Shown: piece by piece, positions 49,343 to 58,155 of the stretch
How the letters are laid out: the number at the start of each line of letters is the position of its first letter
How positions within the stretch are numbered: position 1 is the first letter of the stretch
Assembly (NCBI RefSeq): GCF_019048265.1
Contig: NZ_CP077311.1
Coordinates: forward strand, 1,820,001 to 1,884,000
Source of the DNA: Aeromonas sp. FDAARGOS 1405
GTDB taxonomy: Bacteria; Pseudomonadota; Gammaproteobacteria; Enterobacterales; Aeromonadaceae
DNA: 64,000 nt
Direction of reading: 5' to 3'
Made by a program: the position numbers and the translations under genes
Notes under the pieces: generated by a model
What the model saw: the letters and a program-made list of their open reading frames with translations, nothing else
The model's database searches: none
What the model was told of the DNA's origin: nothing

Positions 49343-50248
49343 ATGACAAATACCTTCTCTGTTTGGTTGCTGGCGGCGCGTTTGCGAACACTGCCGCTCG
49401 CCTGCTCTTCCATCCTGCTGGGCTCGGGGCTGGCTGCCAGTCGTGGCGCCTTCGATGGCACCATCATGGCGCTCTCCCTGCTGACCGCCATCCTGCTGCA
49501 GATCCTCTCCAATCTGGCCAACGATTACGGCGATGCGGTCTCCGGCGCCGACAACGGTGAGCGGATCGGCCCGCAGCGGGCGGTGGTCTCCGGTCTTATC
49601 ACCAAAAAGCAGATGTGCGTGGCGATGGGGCTGACCGCGCTGGCGGCGGTGGCCAGTGGCCTGCTGCTGCTGGGCTGTGCCTTCGGCGGCCAGTGGCTGC
49701 AGATTTTGGCATTTGTGGTGCTGGGTGGCGCGGCCATTGTCGCGGCGGTGACCTACACCGTCGGCAAGACCCCTTACGGCTATCGCGGGTTTGGCGATAT
49801 CTCGGTGTTCCTCTTCTTTGGTCTGCTGGGGGTGCTCGGCTCCTACTACCTCTTCACCAAGAGTCTGGAGTGGGATCTGCTGCTGCCTGCCACCGCTTGT
49901 GGTCTGCTGGCCACCGCCGTGCTCAATATCAACAATGTGCGCGATATCGAGACCGACGCCGCCAGCGGCAAGATCACCCTGGCAGTGCGCCTTGGCCGCA
50001 ACCGTGCCATCGCCTATCACTGGGTGTTGCTGGGGGCGGCGCTGCTGGCAACCATCGCCTTTATCCTGATCCAGCCCGCCAGTTTCTGGCCGTGGATCTT
50101 CCTGCCCGCCATGAAGCCCCTCAGCGATGCGGCGCGCACCTTGCGCGAAAGCTACGATGGCGAGGTGCTGACTGGCGCCCTCAAGAAGACCGCCATCAGC
50201 GCGTTTCTGTTCAGTCTGCTGCTCTCTATCGGGTTGGCGCTCTCCTGA
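49343..50248 (+). CDS. menA: 1,4-Dihydroxy-2-naphthoate polyprenyltransferase
   Basis: A 301-residue UbiA-type inner-membrane enzyme with about eight to nine membrane segments that attaches the polyprenyl tail and gives demethylmenaquinone. The two Asp motifs are SNLANDYGDAVSGAD and NINNVRDIETDAASGK. It is close to E. coli MenA (308). ATG 49343 is chosen because the protein begins normally there; the ribosome site is weak. It is divergent from menF, completing the pathway apart from ubiE-type methylation. Confidence 0.95.
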   Translation: MTNTFSVWLLAARLRTLPLACSSILLGSGLAASRGAFDGTIMALSLLTAILLQILSNLANDYGDAVSGADNGERIGPQRAVVSGLITKKQMCVAMGLTALAAVASGLLLLGCAFGGQWLQILAFVVLGGAAIVAAVTYTVGKTPYGYRGFGDISVFLFFGLLGVLGSYYLFTKSLEWDLLLPATACGLLATAVLNINNVRDIETDAASGKITLAVRLGRNRAIAYHWVLLGAALLATIAFILIQPASFWPWIFLPAMKPLSDAARTLRESYDGEVLTGALKKTAISAFLFSLLLSIGLALS

Positions 50249-50280
50249 CTGCTGGTCGCAGCTCGCCAAGGCGAACAATA

Positions 50281-50309
50281 AAAAGGGCTCCCGATATGGG
50301 AGCCCTTTT
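50281..50309. terminator. Bidirectional terminator between menA and the PepSY gene
   Basis: AAAAGGGCTCCC and GGGAGCCCTTTT form a perfect stem around GATAT, flanked by A and T runs on either side. Confidence 0.93.
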
Positions 50310-50323
50310 TGGTTTTGGCCGGT

Positions 50324-51718
50324 TTAGCTGGCGCGCGCCACCCTGAGAGGGCGGCGGGAGAAAATCAGGGTATCCAGCAGCCAGATGGCGACCATGGAGG
50401 CGCCCACCAGCGGGAAGGCGATCCCCAGCAGGATCAGCAGGGCGATGGCACCGCGCATCGGCGGGAGTTTGGCAGGCAACGGCGGCGCGGCGAGACGGCC
50501 CTGCGGACGACGGCACCACCAGATCCACAGACCACTCACGGCGCTGGCCAGCACCATCAGGCAGATAAGCAGCATGGCGAGCTGATGGGGCCAGCCGTAG
50601 AGCTTGCCCATGTGCAGCATGACGCCACTCTCTACCGTCTTGGCGACCGGGCCGTAATCCTGCCAGCGCACATCGGCCAGCACCTTGCCGCTGTATTGAT
50701 CGACATGCAGGGTGGCGTCGTTGCGCGGATCGTCGGCAAACAGGGCGATGGTGTAGACGCCGGTGGCGCCGACCGGCGGGGTGATGCTGTAACCCGGATG
50801 GACTCTCCGCTCATGGGCGATCTCGACGACCCGTTGTAGCGCAATGCGCTGGCTCGCCATCACCACTCCCTCATGCTCGCCATGGTTCATGGCACCGTGA
50901 TCGTGTCCCTCATCGACCGGCTGCGAGCTGGGCATAGGGGTGTTCTCCACCGCCCAGGGAACGGTCTGCTCGTGTGCCTGATTCAGGGTGCGGGCCAGCG
51001 GCGCCGATTTGGGCACCTCGTTCCACATGGCGGCGGGGAAGCGGTTCCAGACAGCGGCAAACTTATCGCCCCAGAAGCCGGTCCAGGTCATGCCGCTCAG
51101 CAGCAACAGCAGCAGGAAACCGGCGCCCCAGAAGCCGACCACTGCGTGCAGATTTCGCCACCAGAGGCGTCCGCGCTGGTTCACTCTGGGCCAGAGGATG
51201 CCGCCCACCCCGGGCCCTTTGCGTGGCCACCAGAGGTAGAGACCGCTCAGCAGCAGTACCAGCCCCCAGCCTGCAGCCAGTTCGATCAGCCGATCCCCCG
51301 TGGTGCCGAGCAGCAGGTCGGCGTGCAGGGAGCGAGCCACTGCTTGCAGATTCCACTTGTTATCCATGGTGCCGAGCAGGGCGCCGCTGGCGGGATCGAG
51401 GAACAGGGTAAGCTCCTGCTCGCCCCGATTGACGATGAACTGGGCGCTCTGCTCGGGAGCGACAGGCGGCAGGTATTTACGCAGGCTGGCATCGGGCATG
51501 GTCATCATCGCCTTGGCCAGCAGTTGGTCGGCACTCAGTGTCTGGCTGGCGGGGGTGACCTTCATCAGCTCGGGGTACATCAGGTTGTCGAGCTGGGGTT
51601 TGAACAGATAGACGATCCCGGTCAGTGACAGCAGGATCAGGAAAGGGGCGACAAAGAGACCGGCGTAGAAGTGCCAGCGCCAGACCCGTTGGTAATGACT
51701 AGAGTCCCTGTTTTTCAT
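50324..51718 (-). CDS. PepSY-associated membrane protein with His-rich loop
   Basis: A 464-residue inner-membrane protein with the PepSY_TM layout: membrane segments at about 15-36, 140-165, 200-225 and two or three near the C-terminus (370-460). A PepSY-like part in the first periplasmic loop has VNRGEQELTLFLDPASGALLGTMDNKW. The long second loop carries DEGHDHGAMNHGEHEG, a run suited to metal binding. Relatives are found near siderophore or metal receptors and some act as ferric-siderophore reductases. The start at 51718 follows AAGGA. Confidence 0.85.
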   Translation of the reverse strand: MKNRDSSHYQRVWRWHFYAGLFVAPFLILLSLTGIVYLFKPQLDNLMYPELMKVTPASQTLSADQLLAKAMMTMPDASLRKYLPPVAPEQSAQFIVNRGEQELTLFLDPASGALLGTMDNKWNLQAVARSLHADLLLGTTGDRLIELAAGWGLVLLLSGLYLWWPRKGPGVGGILWPRVNQRGRLWWRNLHAVVGFWGAGFLLLLLLSGMTWTGFWGDKFAAVWNRFPAAMWNEVPKSAPLARTLNQAHEQTVPWAVENTPMPSSQPVDEGHDHGAMNHGEHEGVVMASQRIALQRVVEIAHERRVHPGYSITPPVGATGVYTIALFADDPRNDATLHVDQYSGKVLADVRWQDYGPVAKTVESGVMLHMGKLYGWPHQLAMLLICLMVLASAVSGLWIWWCRRPQGRLAAPPLPAKLPPMRGAIALLILLGIAFPLVGASMVAIWLLDTLIFSRRPLRVARAS

Positions 51719-51783
51719 TGCACATCCTTGTTGGAGCACCAAACCTTTCGGTTGGTGGAATGTTTGTGGCGGCGCGGATAATA

Positions 51784-51805
51784 GCAGTAACGTTTCGTTA
51801 ACTGC
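51784..51805. repeat. Imperfect inverted repeat upstream of the PepSY gene
   Basis: GCAGTAACG and CGTTAACTGC flank TTT, 66 bases upstream of the PepSY gene start. One base is unpaired. It may be an operator; the regulator is not identified. Confidence 0.4.
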
Positions 51806-51986
51806 AATCACACATCTTGAGATCGGTTCGGTGCGGGATGTCGGTAACATGAGGTGCCAACGGTTTGCCGGATAGGATGAACACGCTTTGGGAAAAGCCT
51901 GTTTGCTGCTGGACTTTTCCTTATAAATTATTACCTTGTGGTAACAATTTGCAGGCGATGGTGGTGGTAACGGAATGGGAGCAGTC

Positions 51987-52391
51987 ATGCAGCCACATGG
52001 GCAATTCGACATGGAGCGCAGGGGCCAGATGCTGATCTGCCGCCCGCGTGGCCCCTTCAATCTGGCTGGCGCCGTGGCCTATGAAGCGTGTTTTCGTCAC
52101 GAACTGGCCGGACTGATGGATAGCCCCTGGGGGATTGTCGAGGTCGCGACCGAGTTCGAAGCGGCCGGGCCCGAGGTGCTGGCCCGTTTTCGCCGCCAGT
52201 TTGGCTGGTGTGCCGAGAACGGCTGTCTCTTTCTGGCGGTTGTGCTGTCGGGGGGATTCAAGCGCTATCTGGCCGATCAAATCTTCAAAGGCTTGCCGTT
52301 TCGGGCTGTGCGCTATTTCGAGCAGGAGGGGGCCGCCATTCGCTGGCTGGAGCAGGAGCTATCGCTCTGCGCAGTGAGCCGCTCAATTTAA
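51987..52391 (+). CDS. Hypothetical protein with SpoIIAA/STAS-like pattern
   Basis: A 134-residue protein starting at ATG 51987, which has GGGAG just before it. It begins MQPHGQFDMERRGQMLICRPRGPFNLAGAVAYEACFRHELAGL, alternating strands and helix like SpoIIAA-type domains, and has two Cys and several Phe. There is no signal peptide. I do not recognise a characterised relative; the fold is a guess. Its stop overlaps the convergent YkgJ-like gene by four bases. Confidence 0.65.
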   Translation: MQPHGQFDMERRGQMLICRPRGPFNLAGAVAYEACFRHELAGLMDSPWGIVEVATEFEAAGPEVLARFRRQFGWCAENGCLFLAVVLSGGFKRYLADQIFKGLPFRAVRYFEQEGAAIRWLEQELSLCAVSRSI

Positions 52392-52678
52392 CCGAGATTG
52401 ATAAACCACTTGTCCCGCTCGTCGATGCAGTCGGGTTCCCCCATCTCGAATTCACGGCAGATCAACGGCCGTACCTCGTAGATACGGCACATCATGGTGT
52501 TGCGGTCGAGGGCGGCGCACCAGCCATCGTCCAGCCGGCGCATGACCGGTATCTCGCCTTCCCGTTCCAGTACATAACGGTCCGGCACGCCAGTATCGGT
52601 AAAGAGCATCACTTCGAGGCGGCAGCAGCAGGCTTCGCAGTTCTGGCAGCTCACATCGGTCTGGATTGCTTGGGTCAT
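52388..52678 (-). CDS. YkgJ family cysteine-cluster protein
   Basis: A 96-residue protein with eight or more conserved Cys: CQNCEACCC near the N-terminus, WCAALDRNTMMCRIYEVRPLICREFEMGEPDC in the middle. This spacing is the YkgJ (zinc/iron chelating) family pattern. The function is unknown. ATG 52678 is used; ATG 52705 would add nine residues. It is convergent with the STAS-like gene. Confidence 0.85.
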   Translation of the reverse strand: MTQAIQTDVSCQNCEACCCRLEVMLFTDTGVPDRYVLEREGEIPVMRRLDDGWCAALDRNTMMCRIYEVRPLICREFEMGEPDCIDERDKWFINLG

Positions 52679-52719
52679 GGGGCCTGTCTTGCCGCATGGC
52701 GGCATCGGAGATATGAAAC

Positions 52720-52740
52720 AGGCGCCTGTCAGGCGCCTGT
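52720..52740 (-). terminator. Probable terminator after dbpA
   Basis: Direct units ACAGGCGCCTG are repeated back to back and can fold into a stem of CAGGCGCCTG. On the minus strand it is followed by TTTCAT. It lies 27 bases after the dbpA stop. Confidence 0.6.
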
Positions 52741-52766
52741 GGTCTGGCTAAAGGCTTGCAAAAACC

Positions 52767-54146
52767 TTAGCCCAGTTTGCGGGCGCGGTAGCTGCGACCC
52801 TTGATCTTGCCTTCCTGCAACCGCTTGAGGGCGGCGCTCGCCACGCTGCGCTTCACCGCGACGTAGGAGTACTGCTCGGAGATCTGGATCTTGCCCACGT
52901 CGGCGCCGGCAATGCCGCCTTCACCGGTCAGGGCACCCAGAATGTCACCGGCCCGCACCTTGGTCTTGCGGCCTGCATCGATGGAGAGGGTCACCATCTG
53001 CGGGGCGATCGGCTTGATGTCGCGGCCGATGCTGTCGAGATCACCCAGCGGCATCGGAGCTTGCTGGTACTCTTCGATAAAGTTGACGCGCTGGGCCTCG
53101 TTCGGCTGATAGAGACTCAGGGCCAGACCCTGCTGGCCGGCACGACCGGTACGGCCGATGCGGTGCACGTGCACTTCCGGATCATAGGTCAGCTCGTAGT
53201 TGATGACGGCGCCCAGCTCCTTGATGTCGAGGCCGCGGGCCGCCACATCGGTGGCCACCAGAATGGTGGCGCTGCCGTTGGCAAAGCGCACCAGCACCTG
53301 ATCCCGCTCGCGCTGTTCCAGATCGCCATTCAGCGCCAGCGCCGAGAAGCCCTTGGTGGCCAGATGGTCGGCCACGTCGTTACAGGCGCGCTTGGTGTTG
53401 CAGAACACCACGCAGGAGCTGGGCTGGTAGTGACTCAGCAGCCAGGTGAGGGCGTCGAGGCGATGACCGGCAGGCACTTCATAGAGCTTCTGTTCGATGG
53501 CGCTCCCCTCGTGCAGGGACTCCACGCTCACCTCGACCGGATTGCGCTGCACGCCGCGGCTCATCTGGGCGATCCCTTCCGGATAGGTCGCGGAGAAGAG
53601 CAGGGTCTGACGCTGTTGGGGGGCATAGCTGATGACCCGGTTGATATCTTCGCCAAAGCCCATGTCCAGCATGCGATCCGCTTCATCCAGCACCAGCGTC
53701 TTGAGGCCGGAGAGCTCCAGCGTACCTTGCTCCAGATGTTTGAGAATGCGACCCGGGGTGCCAACAGCGATGTGGGCACCAAAGCTCAGGGTGGCGGACT
53801 GCGGTGCGGTCGGGGTGCCGCCGCACAGGGTCACCAGCTTGACGTTGGGCAGGGCGCGCGCCAGACGACGGATCTCGGTGGCCACCTGATCCGCCAGTTC
53901 GCGGGTCGGGCAGAGCACCAGCGCCTGCACTTCGAGGCGGTTGACGTTGAGCTTGGCCAGCAGGCCGAGGCCGAAGGCGGCGGTCTTGCCGCTGCCGGTT
54001 TTTGCCTTGGCGATCAGGTCTTTGCCATCGAGCACCAGGGGCAGGCTCTGGGCCTGGATCGGGGTCATCTGCAGGTAACCCAGGCTGGTGAGGTTCTCTT
54101 GCAGGGCGGGGGAGAGATTGAGGCTGCTAAATTCGCTGTTGTTCAC
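52767..54146 (-). CDS. dbpA: ATP-dependent RNA helicase DbpA
   Basis: A 459-residue DEAD-box helicase that remodels the peptidyl-transferase region of 23S rRNA during large-subunit assembly. Q motif MTPIQAQSLP, Walker A AKTGSGKT, PTRELADQ, DEAD, SAT, and HRIGRTGRAG are all visible. The C-terminal domain (about 385-459, including KVRAGDILGALTGEGGI and IGKIQI-like DVGKIQISEQYSYVAV) is the DbpA RNA-binding domain for hairpin 92. The start is GTG 54146. E. coli DbpA has 457 residues. Confidence 0.95.
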   Translation of the reverse strand: MNNSEFSSLNLSPALQENLTSLGYLQMTPIQAQSLPLVLDGKDLIAKAKTGSGKTAAFGLGLLAKLNVNRLEVQALVLCPTRELADQVATEIRRLARALPNVKLVTLCGGTPTAPQSATLSFGAHIAVGTPGRILKHLEQGTLELSGLKTLVLDEADRMLDMGFGEDINRVISYAPQQRQTLLFSATYPEGIAQMSRGVQRNPVEVSVESLHEGSAIEQKLYEVPAGHRLDALTWLLSHYQPSSCVVFCNTKRACNDVADHLATKGFSALALNGDLEQRERDQVLVRFANGSATILVATDVAARGLDIKELGAVINYELTYDPEVHVHRIGRTGRAGQQGLALSLYQPNEAQRVNFIEEYQQAPMPLGDLDSIGRDIKPIAPQMVTLSIDAGRKTKVRAGDILGALTGEGGIAGADVGKIQISEQYSYVAVKRSVASAALKRLQEGKIKGRSYRARKLG

Positions 54147-54352
54147 AAAAGGACTCTATTTCGGAGAAAACGGGGATGCGCGAGCGCTAAGGCCGCGCAT
54201 CATACCAGAATGTGGCACCGGATGTGGCGGATTTTTGAACGGCTGGCCATGGGGGGCACATTATGGGGGTATTTGTTGCCAGATTGGTTGTGAGCAATAT
54301 GTGAAAGGATATCGGGGTAATTATTCAAACATGCGTGTAATTATTTATTGCG

Positions 54353-54365
54353 GATAAACGTTTGC
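54353..54365 (+). promoter_or_regulatory. LacI-family-like operator 1 upstream of nupC-like gene
   Basis: ATAAACGTTTGCC holds an AAACGTTT palindrome like operators of CytR, PurR and related proteins. A second AAACGTTTG is 212 bases downstream. Confidence 0.45.
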
Positions 54366-54413
54366 CATTTCTGTTGTTTAAATATAATGGTTGAAAAATA
54401 TTCTATTGGCGAG

Positions 54414-54429
54414 TGTGGCATTAAGCACA
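54414..54429 (+). promoter_or_regulatory. CRP-like site upstream of nupC-like gene
   Basis: TGTGG-CATTAA-GCACA matches TGTGA-N6-TCACA at 8 of 10 positions. CRP control of nucleoside transporters is known in enterics. Confidence 0.45.
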
Positions 54430-54564
54430 ATGTTGCGAAAATGATATCAAGATATTTTGGAGGGCCATGAAAATGCCATTTTAATTATGTAATATCATGT
54501 TTTTTAATGAATTTGTCGTCGTCAAAGTTGTGCGATTAATATCAGGTTGTTGCGTAATTAATTT

Positions 54565-54579
54565 AAAAACGTTTGTATT
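54565..54579 (+). promoter_or_regulatory. LacI-family-like operator 2 upstream of nupC-like gene
   Basis: AAAAACGTTTGTATT contains AAACGTTTG. TATTAT right after it could be the -10, so a bound repressor would block the promoter. Confidence 0.45.
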
Positions 54580-54690
54580 ATCCTGCATGCATATTATTAC
54601 ACGGGATTGTGATGACTCTCTGATTTTTAAATGTGCAAATGTCTATGATGGCGCCGGTCGAAAATTACAATTCACTCAGGTGCTACAGGT

Positions 54691-55896
54691 ATGGAATACG
54701 TTCACTTTGTGCTCGGACTGGTTATGGTCCTCGCTCTTTCTCTGCTGGCTAACCGCCACAACTGGAGACAGATCAAGCTGCGTTATATCGGCCAACTGCT
54801 GGTGGTCGAGCTGGCGCTGGCCTGGTTCATGTTGAACTCGGAAGTGGGTCTGGCTGTGGTGGGTGGCTTCGCGGCCGGCTTCACCAAGCTGATGGAGTTT
54901 GCCAAGCAGGGAACCGACTTTGTATTTGGCGGCATGATGAATGAAGGTTCATTTACCTTCTTCCTGATGGTGTTGATGCCCATTGTCTTCATCTCCGTGT
55001 TGATCGGTATTCTGCAGTACATCCGCCTGTTGCCGCTGGTGATCCGCGGTATCGGTACCGTGTTGGCCAAGATCAACGGCATGGGCAAGCTGGAGTCCTT
55101 CAACGCCATCAGCTCCATGATCGTCGGTCAATCCGAGAACTTCATCGCGCTCAAGAACATCCTGCCGCACCTGAACGAGAAGCAGATGTACACCCTGGCG
55201 GCGACGGCGATGTCCACCGTCTCCATGTCCATCGTCGGTGCCTACATGCAGCTGATCGAGCCGCGTTACGTGGTGGCTGCGCTGGTGCTCAACATGTTCA
55301 GCACCTTTGTCGTGCTGTCGCTGATCAACCCGTACGACCCGGACAATACCGTGACCGATGCCAAGGCGCTGGCCGAGGGCGACGAGCACCATACGCCGAA
55401 GAGAGAGAACTTCTTCGAGATGCTGGGCGAGTACATCATGGCCGGTTTTTCCGTTGCCGTTATCGTGGCGGCCATGCTGGTGGGCTTTATTGCCCTGATC
55501 GCCCTGGTCAACTACCTGTTCGAGCTGGCGTTTGGTGTCAACTTCCAGTACGTCATGGGCTACCTCTTCTATCCAATCGCCTGGATTCTGGGTATCCCGA
55601 GTGGTGAAGCGCTGCAAGCGGGCTCCATCATGGCGACCAAGCTGGTGACCAACGAGTTCGTGGCCATGATGGATCTGGGCAAGATTGCTGCCGAGCTCTC
55701 CCCGCGTACCGTCGGCATCCTCTCCATCTTCATGGTCTCTTTCGCCAACTTCAGCTCCATCGGCATCATCGCCGGTGCGGTAAAAGCGCTGAACGAAGAG
55801 AAGGGCAACATGGTTTCCCGCTTCGGTCTGAAGCTGGTCTACGGTTCAACTCTGGTCAGCCTGCTCTCTGCTGTTATCGCAGGCATCATGATCTGA
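54691..55896 (+). CDS. nupC: NupC-type concentrative nucleoside transporter (CNT family)
   Basis: A 401-residue inner-membrane protein with about nine to ten membrane segments. [17 protein letters not shown] and the late [17 protein letters not shown] are the CNT substrate and sodium/proton binding signatures; [12 protein letters not shown] is also typical. It carries nucleosides inward with a cation gradient. It resembles both NupC and NupX-type proteins, so the symbol is tentative. A long regulatory region precedes it, with CRP-like and LacI-type sites, and a terminator follows 27 bases after the stop. Confidence 0.88.
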   Translation: MEYVHFVLGLVMVLALSLLANRHNWRQIKLRYIGQLLVVELALAWFMLNSEVGLAVVGGFAAGFTKLMEFAKQGTDFVFGGMMNEGSFTFFLMVLMPIVFISVLIGILQYIRLLPLVIRGIGTVLAKINGMGKLESFNAISSMIVGQSENFIALKNILPHLNEKQMYTLAATAMSTVSMSIVGAYMQLIEPRYVVAALVLNMFSTFVVLSLINPYDPDNTVTDAKALAEGDEHHTPKRENFFEMLGEYIMAGFSVAVIVAAMLVGFIALIALVNYLFELAFGVNFQYVMGYLFYPIAWILGIPSGEALQAGSIMATKLVTNEFVAMMDLGKIAAELSPRTVGILSIFMVSFANFSSIGIIAGAVKALNEEKGNMVSRFGLKLVYGSTLVSLLSAVIAGIMI

Positions 55897-55923
55897 TCCT
55901 CTAGTGGCATCTGCCACGGTTTG

Positions 55924-55946
55924 AGCCCCTGACCTCGTCAGGGGCT
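55924..55946 (+). terminator. Terminator after the nucleoside transporter gene
   Basis: AGCCCCTGAC and GTCAGGGGCT flank CTC, followed by six T in all. Confidence 0.95.
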
Positions 55947-55960
55947 TTTTTATTTCTGGC

Positions 55961-56461
55961 TTACAGGCGCCAGCCGCACCACCAGCCGGCAACCAGCAGG
56001 GTGAGGGTGCAAAAGCCGGTTTCGATGGCGCCGCCACTGCGCAGCGACCAGCCCGGCAGGCGGTAACGGCGCTTGATGGGCCAGAAGAGCGGAATGCCCG
56101 CCGGGGTGAGCCAGTCCCCCAGCAGATGGCTGAGGTAGCCGACGATCAGGGCATCCTTGACCCCCATGGGCAAGGTGTCCGGCGGCAGGCTCTGGTTCAG
56201 CCCCCAGACGGCAGCGGCGACCGCCAGCAGACTGTGGGTGAAACCGCGATGGCCGAACAGCCGCGACAGAGGTTTCGAGATCCACGGCAGTCGCTGCCCC
56301 AGCACAGATTTGGGGTGGTCGAGGTCGGGCAACAGGGCGCTGGCCAGCGCGGCAGGGATGGTTTGCCACAAGCTGGCATCGGCCAGGGCCGGAGTGAGCT
56401 GCAGTTTGTGGGCGATCAGGGTGCAGGTAACGGAGAAGAGCAGGTGCCCTTGGGCGGTCAT
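55961..56461 (-). CDS. ydjM: YdjM-type metal-dependent hydrolase-like membrane protein
   Basis: A 166-residue inner-membrane protein of the YbcI/YdjM family (DUF457). Conserved metal-type residues are in MTAQGHLLFSV (His), LLPDLDHPKS, LFGHRGFTHSLLA and GYLSHLLGDWLTPAGIPLFWPI. Three or four membrane segments are predicted. E. coli YdjM is LexA-regulated, but I see no SOS box here. ATG 56461 gives a normal N-terminus; no strong ribosome site is seen. Confidence 0.87.
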   Translation of the reverse strand: MTAQGHLLFSVTCTLIAHKLQLTPALADASLWQTIPAALASALLPDLDHPKSVLGQRLPWISKPLSRLFGHRGFTHSLLAVAAAVWGLNQSLPPDTLPMGVKDALIVGYLSHLLGDWLTPAGIPLFWPIKRRYRLPGWSLRSGGAIETGFCTLTLLVAGWWCGWRL

Positions 56462-56586
56462 GATGATTACGGCGTAGATAAGATGGCGGCGCATCTTACC
56501 AGCCTGACGGTTGTGGTCAGCTCTTATTTTAAAAATCAGGATGTTACGGCGAAAAAGCGCCCATGTTGGGCGCCTTTAGGGTCTCT

Positions 56587-57036
56587 TTACAGCTTGCCTT
56601 TGACCAGCCACTTATCGAGGGCGTTGGCAAAACGCTGTTTGTCGGCGGCATTGAAGGGGGCCGGGCCGCCGGTTTGCACGCCGGCCGAGCGCAGCTCTTC
56701 CATAAAGTTGCGCATGCCGAGCCGCGCCTTGATGGTCTCGCGGGTGTAGATCTCGCCGCGGGGATTGAGTGCCTCGCCACCGGCATCGATCACCCAGGAG
56801 GCGAGGGGGATATCACCGGTGATCACCAGATCGCCGGGCTGAACCTGCTGGGCGATGACATGATCTGCCACATCGAATCCCTTCTCCACCTGCTGGGTTT
56901 TGATGAAGGGCGAGGGGGGCACCCGCAACCCCTGATTGGCCACCAGGGTGGTGACGACCTGGGCGCGGTGGGCGGCGCGGTAGAGGATCTCCTTGACCGG
57001 AATGGGGCAGGCATCGGCATCAACCCAGATGGGCAT
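56587..57036 (-). CDS. yaiI: YaiI/YqxD family protein (DUF188)
   Basis: A 149-residue PIN-like protein of the UPF0178 family. [22 protein letters not shown] at the N-terminus, [28 protein letters not shown] and [22 protein letters not shown] are family signatures, with conserved Asp that resemble a nuclease-type acid cluster. Function unknown. E. coli YaiI is of similar length (152). It is divergent from zntB. Confidence 0.92.
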   Translation of the reverse strand: MPIWVDADACPIPVKEILYRAAHRAQVVTTLVANQGLRVPPSPFIKTQQVEKGFDVADHVIAQQVQPGDLVITGDIPLASWVIDAGGEALNPRGEIYTRETIKARLGMRNFMEELRSAGVQTGGPAPFNAADKQRFANALDKWLVKGKL

Positions 57037-57176
57037 GGCATGGTTTCCTGTAGTGAAAGCGGATGGAAAACGAGAGTGGTCATGTTAACACAGGCCTTCC
57101 CTTCCCGGCGCGGGGCTGAGTCGGCCCAGCCTTTGGTGTAAGCTGGGGCCAGCACATGAAACGAGAAGGAGACGAG

Positions 57177-58142
57177 ATGGATCGGGTGCCCGGTGAAGTG
57201 ATTTATGCCCTGACCCTGGATGGCAAGGGTGGCATGGCGCCGCTGACGGCGGGAAGCGAAGTCCCGGCGGCACATCCCGGCTGGCTGCATCTGGATTACG
57301 GCAATCCCGATTCGGCGCGCTGGCTGTTGCAGACCCCCTTGCTCAGCGAGGCGGCCAGGGAGTCGCTGCTCGGCCAGAGCAATCGTCCCAAGCTGGTGCG
57401 GATGGGGGAGACGGTGCTGCTGATCCTGCGCGGCATCAACCACAACAAGGATCACAGGCCCGAAGAGATGGTGGCGTTGCGCATCTTCATCACCCCGGAT
57501 CTCATCATCAGCAGCCGTCGTCGTCCGCTGCTCTCCGAGCAGGATGTCTTCAACCAGCTCAAGTTGGGGGGCGGCGCCGATACCCCGGCCGACTGGCTGG
57601 TGGAGATCTGTGATGCCCTGACTGATCGGGCGGGGGAGTTTGTCGAGGAGCTGCACGACAAGATCCTCGATCTGGAGGAGATGGTGCTGATGCGCGACAT
57701 GCCCGCCAATGGCCGCTTGGCGCTGATCCGCAAGCAGCTCATCATGATCCGCCGCTACCTCTCGCCGCAGCGGGATCTGGTGGCGCGGCTGGCCAACGAG
57801 AAGATCAGCTGGCTGGATGAGGATGACCGCCGTCGTCTGCTCGATATCGCCGACCGGCTGCGGCGTTGGCTGGACGATCTGGATGCCGGGGTCGCACGTA
57901 CCGCCGTGCTGGCGGACGAGATCAACAATCTGATGGCGGAGGCGACCAACCGCCGCGCCTACCAGATGTCGGTGATGGCACTGCTCTTTTTACCTGCCAG
58001 CTTCCTGACCGGTCTGTTTGGCATCAACCTCGGCGGTATCCCCGGGGCTGAGAATCCGACTGCCTTCTGGGTCTTCTGTGGTTCGCTGGTGGCGCTGGCA
58101 AGCGGGCTGGCTATCTGGCTCAAACATCGGCGCTGGTGGTAA
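57177..58142 (+). CDS. zntB: Zinc transporter ZntB (CorA family)
   Basis: A 321-residue CorA-type channel/transporter. A large cytoplasmic N-terminal domain is followed by two C-terminal membrane segments (about 262-282 and 293-313) around the pore motif FGINLGGIPGAENP; the GIN in place of GMN is the ZntB signature. It moves zinc across the inner membrane. ATG 57177 follows AAGGAGA. It is 13 bases from the mechanosensitive channel gene and probably cotranscribed with it. Confidence 0.93.
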   Translation: MDRVPGEVIYALTLDGKGGMAPLTAGSEVPAAHPGWLHLDYGNPDSARWLLQTPLLSEAARESLLGQSNRPKLVRMGETVLLILRGINHNKDHRPEEMVALRIFITPDLIISSRRRPLLSEQDVFNQLKLGGGADTPADWLVEICDALTDRAGEFVEELHDKILDLEEMVLMRDMPANGRLALIRKQLIMIRRYLSPQRDLVARLANEKISWLDEDDRRRLLDIADRLRRWLDDLDAGVARTAVLADEINNLMAEATNRRAYQMSVMALLFLPASFLTGLFGINLGGIPGAENPTAFWVFCGSLVALASGLAIWLKHRRWW

Positions 58143-58155
58143 GGAGGCATAACCC

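Larger units (their letters stand above)
54147..54690. other. AT-rich intergenic region before the nucleoside transporter gene
   Basis: 544 bases, much more AT-rich than the surrounding genes, with no credible coding region. It holds two AAACGTTTG elements, at 54355 and 54567, and one CRP-like site at 54414. No repeat family or RNA was identified. The dbpA promoter must lie at its left end. Confidence 0.6.

Noticed and set aside
51931-51944. TTACC-TTGT-GGTAA hairpin
   Set aside because: Too short and no T tract; nothing supports a terminator or operator role.
54497-54835. A 112-codon frame in the AT-rich leader running into nupC
   Set aside because: Its second half is out of frame within the transporter gene and it lacks a ribosome site.
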